A stretch of DNA of 6,947 nucleotides from JADLEX01 sp964586775 (lineage in GTDB: Bacteria > Lernaellota > Lernaellaia > JACKCT01), in assembly GCA_964586775.1 (NCBI GenBank), contig CAZPJD010000238.1, positions 1 through 6,947 on the forward strand, read 5' to 3'. Under the pieces are notes generated by a model that did no database searches, was not told the origin of the DNA, and saw only the letters and a list, made by a program, of their open reading frames with translations. Below are positions 1-6,186 of this stretch, in pieces (positions within the stretch are counted from its first letter, which is position 1; each line of letters opens with the position of its first letter). The translations under genes were made by a program, and so were the position numbers.

Positions 1-866
1 GCGGTCTCGGGCATCAGCACGAGCGACGCGCCGTCGGCTACGGTCTTTTTCGCCTGCGCGAGGTAGGTGTCGAAGGTACGATCCTGATTGCCGGGATTCC
101 ACTTCTCGTTCTGGTCGATGTTGCCCTGTGTCATGCCGACACGGATGCCGCTCCCCGCCGCCATTTGCGTGTCGATGGCGGGGATGCGCAGGATTCCGTA
201 GACGGCGAGCGCGACGACCCACATCGCCAGCGTGACGAGTTCGCCGACGGGGAACCGGCTATCCGGCCGCGTCTTGCGCTCGCGCGCAAACTTCCACATC
301 TCGTAAAACACCGCGTTGCCCAGCGCGACCGGGAACGAGAGCCCAAGCCCGCCGATCACGTCGGCGGCCTGCGCCATCGGCAGCCAACCGACCAGCGCGT
401 GGCCGATCATCGACCAGGGGAAACCCGTCAGGAACCAGGTCAGCACCCACTCCTGCGTCATCCAGGCGAGGGGAAAGACGAGCGAGAGCGGCAGAGCGAC
501 GCGCTCACCCACGCGCCGGGTGAGCCAGAAGGTATATCCCCAGAAAACGCCGAGGAATCCGCACAGCAGCGAGAACACGACGAGTGCGGCGACGAGCGGG
601 AAGTGCCCGTAATGATTGATGGTATAAACGAGCCAGTAGAGCTTTCCCGCGTTACCGACGAACCCCGCGACGAAGCCGAACCACCACGTGCGCTTGGTTG
701 TTTTCGCGTTCTGGGCAATCGCCAGCGTGGGCGCGAGCGCCACGAAAGCCAGCGGCCAAAGCCCCGCCGTGGGAAACGCGAGCACGTAGAGCAGTGCCGT
801 GACCAGGGCGGGCCACGATTCGCGCAGGGCCTCGCGGCGCTCGGGGGTGAGGCGGATTTTCTTCAT
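1..866 (-). CDS. lnt: Apolipoprotein N-acyltransferase Lnt (C-terminus beyond window edge)
   Basis: Inner-membrane enzyme that N-acylates the diacylglyceryl-cysteine of lipoproteins, the last step of lipoprotein maturation after Lgt and LspA. The visible 289 residues have an N-terminal block of membrane helices (from about residue 18 to 225) and the start of the periplasmic nitrilase-like domain. Seen in sequence: the family motif TGFPWS at 147-152 preceded by a PLAW...EW stretch (132-140), GGLGLSF at 172-178, QGNI at 247-250 followed by EKW, and MPETA at 285-289, where E287 matches the first residue of the Glu-Lys-Cys catalytic triad. The Lys and Cys lie outside the window. The start ATG is at 864-866, directly followed by the hydrophilic MKKIRLTPERRE leader; the upstream GAGA is only a weak ribosome site. 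It is transcribed away from the small secreted gene at 1086. Truncation is due only to the window edge; no frameshift is seen. Confidence 0.95.
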   Translation of the reverse strand, partial: MKKIRLTPERREALRESWPALVTALLYVLAFPTAGLWPLAFVALAPTLAIAQNAKTTKRTWWFGFVAGFVGNAGKLYWLVYTINHYGHFPLVAALVVFSLLCGFLGVFWGYTFWLTRRVGERVALPLSLVFPLAWMTQEWVLTWFLTGFPWSMIGHALVGWLPMAQAADVIGGLGLSFPVALGNAVFYEMWKFARERKTRPDSRFPVGELVTLAMWVVALAVYGILRIPAIDTQMAAGSGIRVGMTQGNIDQNEKWNPGNQDRTFDTYLAQAKKTVADGASLVLMPET

Positions 867-896
867 GATCTCAAACCGGGGTCCAAGGGAGCGCGG

Positions 897-925
897 ATCA
901 TAAGCACGCGAGGGTCAAAAGGCAA
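897..925 (-). promoter_or_regulatory. Candidate sigma70-type promoter for lnt
   Basis: On the minus strand, TTGCCT (925-920, four of six to the -35 consensus) is followed after exactly 17 nt by TATGAT (902-897, five of six to the -10 consensus). The predicted start near 890 would leave a leader of about 24 nt before the lnt ATG. Assigned by eye; in GC-rich DNA such a -10 is fairly distinctive, but no transcript data are available. Confidence 0.45.
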
Positions 926-1002
926 CGCGGGCCGCGCCATTTCACCGCCCATGGGAGGAACCGCAGTCGCAGTTGCAGATCCGAAAAAAACCTCGAACCA
1001 AC

Positions 1003-1032
1003 TTGACGGTTGTCGAGATAACGTGGTAAAAA
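1003..1032 (+). promoter_or_regulatory. Candidate promoter for the small secreted protein gene
   Basis: TTGACG (1003-1008, five of six to -35) and TAAAAA (1027-1032, four of six to -10) are separated by 18 nt in a locally A-rich patch of an otherwise GC-rich region. The transcript would begin around 1039 and reach the ATG at 1086 after about 47 nt. The rest of the 867-1085 intergenic region holds the lnt promoter on the other strand and short GC-rich palindromes such as CGCGG-G-CCGCG (926-936). Nothing else is recognised in it. Confidence 0.4.
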
Positions 1033-1085
1033 CATTCGGAATCTTCGACAAAACCCGGCCGCATGTCGGCGAGACGGGAGGCGCC

Positions 1086-1394
1086 ATGAAACGGTTTGCC
1101 CTGGCCTTGGTCGCGGTGATGGTGCTGACGGCGGCGATCGGCGCGACGGCGCATGCGGCGTCGGCGCAGAAGATCGAAACGCTGATGGGCAAGGTCCTGG
1201 AGACCTACACGCTGCCCACCGATTTCGGCAACGTCTATTTCAATCAGGGCGACATCAAGCGCTTCGTGCACGCGGCGGCCAAACTGCGTCCGGTGGATCT
1301 GGGCCTGTTCACCACCGACACCGGGCACGTCGTTCGCATCAAGGCGACGCACTACGATCGCGGCGTCGCGACGCTGCTCGTGACCGTGAAATGA
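1086..1394 (+). CDS. Small secreted protein of unknown function (102 aa)
   Basis: Not recognised as a member of a named family. The protein has a textbook Sec signal peptide: MKR, then a hydrophobic core (residues 4-21) and an A-H-A site, giving likely cleavage after A24 and a mature chain of about 78 residues. The mature part has a helical-looking start (SAQKIETLMGKVLETY), then YFNQGDIKRFVHAAAKLRP, and ends in probable beta strands (GHVVRIKATHYD, GVATLLVTVK). It has no cysteine, so no lipobox and no disulfide. The start is chosen because GGGAG at 1076-1080 sits 5 nt before ATG and because the signal peptide begins there; the frame stays open far upstream (from 165) only as an antisense shadow of lnt. 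A candidate promoter lies just upstream and a hairpin downstream, so it may be monocistronic, although read-through into the nuoL-like gene 150 nt on is possible. Confidence 0.8.
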   Translation: MKRFALALVAVMVLTAAIGATAHAASAQKIETLMGKVLETYTLPTDFGNVYFNQGDIKRFVHAAAKLRPVDLGLFTTDTGHVVRIKATHYDRGVATLLVTVK

Positions 1395-1473
1395 TCGCCG
1401 CCGCGGCGACGATCGGCGACGCCGGTCGGCCGCGCGCGACGTGAAACGCGGGGCCATTTCGCTCCTCCACCCG

Positions 1474-1498
1474 CACCCGCCCGGATTCGCGGCGGGTG
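1474..1498 (+). terminator. GC-rich hairpin between the small secreted gene and the nuoL-like gene
   Basis: CACCCGCC (1474-1481) and GGCGGGTG (1491-1498) form a perfect 8-bp stem around a 9-nt loop. It lies about 80 nt after the stop of the upstream gene and 50 nt before the nuoL-like start. Only TT follows before the sequence becomes mixed, so it lacks the U tract of a classic intrinsic terminator; it could instead be a leader structure of the following operon. A second short palindrome, TCGCCGC-C-GCGGCGA (1395-1409), sits immediately after the stop codon. Confidence 0.3.
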
Positions 1499-1547
1499 TT
1501 CGTGTGTCCGGGCCCCGGCGATCCGAAACTCTCATCGGGCGGGCGTG

Positions 1548-2627
1548 ATGGACTTCCTGCTCGTGGCCCTTTTTGGGCTACCGCTGATCGGCGGCGTGCT
1601 GACGTCGCTTTCGCCGGGTCGCGACGTCCGGACGGGGCGATGGCTCGGCGCGGCGGCGCCCGTCGCGACGTCGCTGTGCGTCGCCATCATGGCGGGCATC
1701 GTGTATCGGCGGTTTTTCGTTCCCCTCGGCGCGGCCCAGCTTCACGTCTATTACGGCGACTGGTTTTCCGCCGGATCGCTGCACGCCGATTTCAGCCTGC
1801 GCATGGACACCGCCGCCGGGGTCATCTGCCTCGCACTCGCCCTCGTCGGATCGGCTCAACAGTGGTTCGCGTGGCGTCGCGGATGGGACGATCGGCTTCG
1901 CGGCGCGCTCGCCGCCATGCTCACCGCCAATTTGCTTTTCATCCTGTCCGACAATCTGATTCCCGTCGTCGCCGCGCTGGTGGCCATGGGGCCGCTCACC
2001 GCCATCGCCCACTGGTGGCGGGTGCGTCCGGGCAGCGATCACGAGCGGCATCTGCACGTGCTGCTCATCCACGGCGCGGGCGACGCCATGGCGATCATCG
2101 GCACGCTGCTGATCTACGCCGCGCTGGGGACGCTGTCGTACAAGGGCATCGCAGCCGAGGCGCTCGCCGCCGCCGGCCCGGCGTTGTCGATGCGTGCGGG
2201 CGCGGCGCTGCTGCTGCTGGGTGTCGCGATCCGCAGCGGTCCCGGCATGCCCGACGCGGTCGCGCCGCTGGGCGCGATGGTCTACGTCGGCTGGCGACTC
2301 GACCCGCTCGTGAAGACCGTGCCGCCGTCGGTGCTGGCGCTCGTCTGCGCGATCGCCGGCATTGTTTCGATGACGCACCTCGCGGGATACGCGCGCGCCG
2401 GTCACGAGGCCGAGGCGATGGAGCGGCGCGCCTACCGGCACGTCGGCTCGTTCTTTCGAGAATTTCTCGACGACACGCTTTTGCGTCACTTGACCGAGGG
2501 CCCGGCACGGGCGGCGCTGGCCGCGGCCGGGGCGATTTCGCGACTCGCATCGCGCCCGACCGGCGCGGTGGCGGTCGCCCTGTTCGCGTTGCTCGTGGCC
2601 CTTGCCGTGTGGCGACGGGTCGGGTGA
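1548..2627 (+). CDS. NuoL-like membrane protein, strongly shortened (complex I antiporter-type subunit homologue)
   Basis: NuoL is the distal proton-translocating antiporter-like subunit of NADH:quinone oxidoreductase, usually around 600 residues or more. This protein has 359. Similarity seen by eye: an N-terminal helix (2-20); DWFSAGSLHADFSLRMDTAAG (71-91), resembling the family's W-x-x-VGSFxVDFxxxLDxLS region; HGAGDAMAIIGTLL (175-188) followed by LGTLSYKGI (193-201), matching the family's R-x-GD and GTLxF motifs; then LLLLGVAIRSGPGMPDA (221-237), where the family has LLxxGAVGKSAQxPxxxWLPDA. The usual key Lys is R229 here, and the PTPVSALIHAATMV segment is absent. After one more helix (about 258-277) the chain passes directly to a hydrophilic stretch and a last membrane helix (337-356), so the second half of the antiporter fold is missing. 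Start: ATG at 1548; the GTG at 1545 directly before it is possible. No strong ribosome site is seen. It is first gene of a three-gene run; 4 nt separate it from the next start. Confidence 0.7.
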   Translation: MDFLLVALFGLPLIGGVLTSLSPGRDVRTGRWLGAAAPVATSLCVAIMAGIVYRRFFVPLGAAQLHVYYGDWFSAGSLHADFSLRMDTAAGVICLALALVGSAQQWFAWRRGWDDRLRGALAAMLTANLLFILSDNLIPVVAALVAMGPLTAIAHWWRVRPGSDHERHLHVLLIHGAGDAMAIIGTLLIYAALGTLSYKGIAAEALAAAGPALSMRAGAALLLLGVAIRSGPGMPDAVAPLGAMVYVGWRLDPLVKTVPPSVLALVCAIAGIVSMTHLAGYARAGHEAEAMERRAYRHVGSFFREFLDDTLLRHLTEGPARAALAAAGAISRLASRPTGAVAVALFALLVALAVWRRVG

Positions 2628-2631
2628 GCGC

Positions 2632-4197
2632 GTGACGCCCCTCGACGCCATCGTTCTTGTTCCGCTTGCCGGCGCGTTGATTTGCGCGCTCATTCCGGCC
2701 CGGTTTGCGACCGGTCGCGCCGTCATCGCCGCGACGGCCTGCGCCTCCTCGGCGGCGGTCGCCCTCGCGCTATTCGTGGGGCATCACCCGCAGATCGACA
2801 ACCCGGCCACGCAGTGGATCGAGGCTCCCGCGCGCATGCTCGTCCCCGCGTGGGCGGTGCGTTGGGCGCCGGCGGCCGACGGCGTTGCGCTGCTGCTCGC
2901 GGCGCTCTTTGGCGTTCTCGGGTTCGTCGTGGCGCTCTTTCCACGCGACCGGCGCGAGCGGTTCGAGCCATTGGCGCTGGGCGCGCTCGGCGCGGCGCTC
3001 GCCGCCGTGCTGTCGACGGATCTCTTCGTATTTCTCGCGGCGGCCGACATCGCCCTTGCGCTGTTGCTCGTCGCCGCGGCGTCGAGTCGTCCCGAGGCGG
3101 CGGGCGCGGTGCGTCGCGCATGCGTGTGGCACGCGCTTTTCGCGCTGCCGCTGTGGTTCGTGGCCTTGCACCTGCACTGGCTCGGCGGCGGCGTGGGGTT
3201 CGAGCTACCCGGGCTCGTGTCCACCGCGATCGACCTCTCGCCCGCGGCGCGCCAGGGGCTCGCGCTCGCGATGGTGGCTGGGTTCGGGGGGCGCATCGGC
3301 CTTGTGCCCGCGCATCGCTGGTCCACGGAACTGGCCGCCGCGAGCCCGCCCACGGTGTCGGCGCTGTTCTACCCCTTCGTGTCGTACCTCGCGGCGTACG
3401 GAATCTGGCGTTTCGCATTTCCGCTCTTCCCCGACGCGTCCGCGGCGTTGGGTCCGCCCGCGGGATGGTTCGCGGCCATCGGCCTCGCCTATTTGGGGTT
3501 CCTCGCGTACACCGACGAAGACCCGATCCGCATGTTCGCGCACATCTGCACGGCGCTCGGCTCGTTGATGGTCGTCGGCCTCGTCAGCCTCTCACGGCCG
3601 GCCGTCGCGGGCGCGATGGTGTTGATGCTGAGCCAGGGGCTCGTCATGGGGGCCCTGTTTCTCGTGCTCGCGGCGCTCTCGGCGCGCGGCCACTGGTCGT
3701 TGGCCACAGTGGCAACCGAGATGCCCCGGCTGACCACCATGGCCGCGATCGGCATCCTCGCGCTCGCCGGCGTGCCGGGAACGGCGGGCTTCGTGGCGCA
3801 GGTGCTCACGCTCGCGGGCGCGTTCGACGAACTGCCCGGGTTGACCTTCGTGGGCGCGCTCGGTCTCGCACCCATCACCGTCGCGCTGATCGCGCTGCAA
3901 CGCCGCGCCGCGCCCGACGCCGCACCGCCGGTCGCGTATGTGCGTCTCGCCAAACGCACGATCGGATGGCGCGAGACGCTGCCGATTACGATCCTGCTCG
4001 TCGCCGTGCTCGTGCTCGGCGTCGTCCCGGGCTTTGTGCTCGATCGCATCAACCCGGCTATCGACCGCTACTGCGACGAGGTGCGCCACCGGCGCGTCGT
4101 GGCACTCGATCGCGGTCGGCCGGTGCGCGGCGTCGAGGATCCGTTCCACACCGATGCGTCGCCCGAAAAGCCGACGCCGCCGGCGAAGTCGCGATGA
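2632..4197 (+). CDS. NuoM-like membrane protein (proton-conducting transporter family) with altered channel residues
   Basis: A 521-residue polytopic membrane protein, close to NuoM length. A gapless match by eye to the NuoM core runs through GFGGRIGLVPAHRW (217-230), SPPTVSA (238-244) and AAYGIWRFAFPLFP (254-267); further matches are DPIRMFAH (297-304), LMLSQGLVMGALFL (331-344) and LALAGVPGTAGFV (376-388). Residues known to matter for proton transfer in E. coli NuoM appear replaced: Glu144 by D139, Lys234 by R221, Lys265 by Y252, the helix His by Q335, and Glu407 by Q390. After the last helix (about 451-469) there is a charged tail of about 50 residues, longer than usual. GTG at 2632 is chosen because it follows the upstream stop by 4 nt and gives the family-like start MTPLDAIVLVPLAGAL, with GGGTGAG overlapping the upstream stop as a possible ribosome site. 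TTG at 2602 is in frame but would overlap the upstream gene and add a polar stretch. Likely co-translated with its neighbours. Partner complex unknown. Confidence 0.78.
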   Translation: MTPLDAIVLVPLAGALICALIPARFATGRAVIAATACASSAAVALALFVGHHPQIDNPATQWIEAPARMLVPAWAVRWAPAADGVALLLAALFGVLGFVVALFPRDRRERFEPLALGALGAALAAVLSTDLFVFLAAADIALALLLVAAASSRPEAAGAVRRACVWHALFALPLWFVALHLHWLGGGVGFELPGLVSTAIDLSPAARQGLALAMVAGFGGRIGLVPAHRWSTELAAASPPTVSALFYPFVSYLAAYGIWRFAFPLFPDASAALGPPAGWFAAIGLAYLGFLAYTDEDPIRMFAHICTALGSLMVVGLVSLSRPAVAGAMVLMLSQGLVMGALFLVLAALSARGHWSLATVATEMPRLTTMAAIGILALAGVPGTAGFVAQVLTLAGAFDELPGLTFVGALGLAPITVALIALQRRAAPDAAPPVAYVRLAKRTIGWRETLPITILLVAVLVLGVVPGFVLDRINPAIDRYCDEVRHRRVVALDRGRPVRGVEDPFHTDASPEKPTPPAKSR

Positions 4198-4757
4198 GCA
4201 CCGCGAACGCCTTGCGACGCACGTTGGGATCGCTGGCCGCGCTGGTGCTGGGGGCCGCTCTTTGGGCGGGAACGCATGTCGTCGCGGGGCAGTCACTCGC
4301 CGAACGCGCCCCAGTTGCGTCGATCGCATACGCCGCCGCATGGGTCGGCGTGATCGCGACGGCGCTTCTTGCGCTCGGCTCGACGCGGCCACGCCGCGTG
4401 GTGGAGTGGGCGGGCGCGAACCAGATCGCGCAAACCCTCGCGATCGCCTGCGCCGCGCTGCGCGAGCCCGCGCACGCCGTGGCCGCCGTGCAATTCTCGG
4501 CCGCCGTCGCCGTGATCGCGTTCGCGCTCGCAATGGGGCTGGAGGATTCGCCGCGCCGGTCGTGGCGATCCGCCGCGTGGCTCACGCTCGCGGGGGCGCC
4601 GCCGCTGCCGGGATTCTTCGCGCGCATCGACGGGTGGTCGGCGCTGTGGCACGCCGATCTGCAGCGGCTGGCATTGATCTCGGCACTCGCGCAGGTGGCG
4701 GTGCTTTACGCGATTGTGCGCGCCGTGCTGGCGGGCGACGACGCGGGCGCGCCGTAG
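4194..4757 (+). CDS. Short NuoN-like membrane protein (187 aa)
   Basis: Resembles a fragment of NuoN, the third antiporter-like subunit of complex I, which usually has about 450-500 residues. Visible similarity: RRVVEWAGANQIAQTLAIA (67-85) parallels the family's KRLLAYSSIAHAGYLLLGL helix, and LTLAGAPPLPGFFARIDGW (130-148) parallels SLAGIPPTxGFxGKFYLF; the conserved Lys of that motif appears as R144. Four to six membrane helices are predicted by eye (about 11-30, 42-61, 74-90, 95-115, 127-143, 157-179). The N-terminal half of the family fold is not present. The ATG overlaps the TGA of the NuoM-like gene in an ATGA junction, so translation is probably coupled. The same frame is open upstream to 2682, but that part is an arginine-rich shadow of the NuoM-like gene, so no longer NuoN is hidden there. 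It ends 9 nt before the stop of the convergent radical SAM-type gene. Confidence 0.65.
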   Translation: MSTANALRRTLGSLAALVLGAALWAGTHVVAGQSLAERAPVASIAYAAAWVGVIATALLALGSTRPRRVVEWAGANQIAQTLAIACAALREPAHAVAAVQFSAAVAVIAFALAMGLEDSPRRSWRSAAWLTLAGAPPLPGFFARIDGWSALWHADLQRLALISALAQVAVLYAIVRAVLAGDDAGAP

Positions 4758-4766
4758 CCGAAACCG

Positions 4767-6161
4767 TTACTTCTCCACACCCAGCATCTTGCGCGCGGCG
4801 TCGAGCAGATTGCCGCGCGATCCGCCGTCAATGTTCTTGTAGGGATTGCCGCGCGGCGCGCGGTCGCGCTTGTAGAACTTGCGAATCGTCTCGGCGCGCG
4901 ATCGTAGGAGCAAATCGCGCGAAAGCCCGCGCGGCAGGAAATGCACCTGATCCCCCGCCGGCTCCTCGGTGTCGCACAGCACGCCGAGCGCCTCGAGCGT
5001 GCGCGCAGCGCCGGCGATCGGCCGGAAGAACTGCACGGCAATATGATCGAGCGACGAACGCAGGATGAAGCCTTCGGTTTCGGCGAGCGTCGCCTCGGTT
5101 TCGCCGGGAACCCCGAACGTGAACTGCCCGTGCGCCTCGATGCCCGCCGCGCGGATTCGCTCGACCGCCGCGACGATCTCGGCGGGACCGCTGGCCTTGT
5201 GCTGGCGACGCAGAATCGCCTCGCTGCCCGAGTCGATCTGAAGCAGGATCTGGCGGCAGCCCGCCTCGGCCATTCGACGCAGGCCGAACTCGCTGATGTA
5301 GTGATCCGCGGACGTGAGACACGACCACGTGATGCGCAGCCCCGCTCGCGAGATGTGTTGGCACAGCTCCACGACCTTTTTTTCGTCGAGCAGAAACGCC
5401 GCGTCGACGAAGGCGATGTCCTCGACGCGAAACGACGCGTTCACCTGCTGCATCATCTCGAAGATGCGCAGCGACGTGTGCGCGCGATAGGGATTGGTCT
5501 GCGCGCCCGGGCGCAGGCGCTGGCCCGGCATCCCGCGCGACGTGATGAGGCACATCGAGCGCTCGGAATTGCCGAGCGGCGGCGCGGGCCGGTAGTGCGT
5601 GCCGGGGTCCGGCAGCAGATCCCACGCCGGTAGCGGGAGTTCGTCGAGATCCGCCGCGGGCGAGGGTTCTTCGGTCACGACGATCTGGCCGTGGTCGCGC
5701 AGCACGAGACCGGGCACGGCGATCGCCTGCTCGGGCCGGTCAAGGCACCCGCAAAGCCCGACCAAAGGTTCTTCCGGCTCGCCGACCAGGCCGTAATCGA
5801 CGGAGCGGTACATCTCGAGCGTCGTTTCGGGCAGCGCGGTGACAAAGGGTCCCTCGAAGACGACGCGCACGCCGGGGCGGTACTGCTTGACCTTCGAGGC
5901 GAGCGCGGCGGACACCGCCACGGAGTAGGGATTCGTGCTGATGACCATCAGTTCGGCGGCGGTGTCGGCGGCACGCTGCGCCGCGCGCTCCACTGACAGG
6001 TTCAGCACGGCGGCGTCGAGGATGTCCACACCGATGTCATGGCGACGCAGCCAGGCCGCGGTGATCGCCGCGCGCAATCCGCCACGGCTGAAGCTGAGCG
6101 GACTGGGTACGTCCACCCGCTCCATGCGCAGCGGCGCATTGATGAACAGAACCTTCGGCAT
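4767..6161 (-). CDS. B12-binding/radical SAM-type protein lacking the cluster-binding cysteines
   Basis: A 464-residue protein with the layout of cobalamin-dependent radical SAM enzymes of the BchE-like group. Residues 1-140 look like the Rossmann B12-binding domain: VLFINAP (4-10), ELMVISTNPYS (70-80), VVFEGPFVTALPETTL (100-115, where relatives have GGPHATxLPEE) and VDYGLVGEPEEPLVGL (121-136). The linker DLDELPLPAWDLLP (171-184) is typical. The radical SAM barrel follows: ITSRG (206-210), FVDAAFLLDEKKVVELC (251-267), W279-S-C, LLQIDSGSEAIL (306-317, the SAM-binding GESGS-like motif) and FTFGVPGETEATL (347-359). The expected CxxxCxxC after TSRG is absent: the three positions read M211, R215 and P218. 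No 4Fe-4S radical SAM chemistry can therefore be assumed. The frame is uninterrupted across this site. ATG at 6161 is preceded by GGGGTG six nt upstream. Could be a pseudoenzyme, a B12-binding sensor, or a variant with other cluster ligands. Confidence 0.82.
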   Translation of the reverse strand: MPKVLFINAPLRMERVDVPSPLSFSRGGLRAAITAAWLRRHDIGVDILDAAVLNLSVERAAQRAADTAAELMVISTNPYSVAVSAALASKVKQYRPGVRVVFEGPFVTALPETTLEMYRSVDYGLVGEPEEPLVGLCGCLDRPEQAIAVPGLVLRDHGQIVVTEEPSPAADLDELPLPAWDLLPDPGTHYRPAPPLGNSERSMCLITSRGMPGQRLRPGAQTNPYRAHTSLRIFEMMQQVNASFRVEDIAFVDAAFLLDEKKVVELCQHISRAGLRITWSCLTSADHYISEFGLRRMAEAGCRQILLQIDSGSEAILRRQHKASGPAEIVAAVERIRAAGIEAHGQFTFGVPGETEATLAETEGFILRSSLDHIAVQFFRPIAGAARTLEALGVLCDTEEPAGDQVHFLPRGLSRDLLLRSRAETIRKFYKRDRAPRGNPYKNIDGGSRGNLLDAARKMLGVEK

Positions 6162-6186
6162 GTCGCACCCCGCTCGTTCCCGAATC

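Noticed and set aside
165..1394. A long plus-strand open frame that ends with the small secreted protein.
   Set aside because: Residues before 1086 are an arginine/glutamate-rich antisense shadow of lnt; a ribosome site and a signal peptide fix the true start at 1086.
2602..2631. TTG start that would add 10 residues to the NuoM-like protein.
   Set aside because: It overlaps the NuoL-like gene and adds a polar stretch ahead of a typical family N-terminus; the GTG at 2632 fits better.
1496..2635. Open frame of 379 codons overlapping the NuoL-like gene.
   Set aside because: Arginine-rich composition typical of an off-frame reading in GC-rich DNA; the overlapping frame has membrane helices and family motifs.
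2682..4193. Long upstream extension of the NuoN-like frame through the NuoM-like gene.
   Set aside because: The extension is Arg/Ala-rich without helices or NuoN motifs, while the NuoM-like frame is clearly coding; the ATGA junction at 4194 gives a natural start.
4792..4819. CGCGCGGC/GCCGCGCG inverted repeat as a terminator for the LMN-like cassette.
   Set aside because: It lies inside the radical SAM-type coding region with no T tract, and such stems are common by chance in this GC-rich coding DNA.
5507..5544. A frameshift as the cause of the missing CxxxCxxC motif.
   Set aside because: Motifs on both sides (ITSRG before, FVDAAFLLDEK and SGSE after) are in the same frame with normal spacing, so no compensated frameshift is apparent beyond this short stretch; a local pair of indels cannot be fully excluded without reads.
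4941..5633. Plus-strand open frame of 230 codons opposite the radical SAM-type gene.
   Set aside because: Antisense shadow with no motif, rich in Arg and His, opposite a frame with clear domain motifs.
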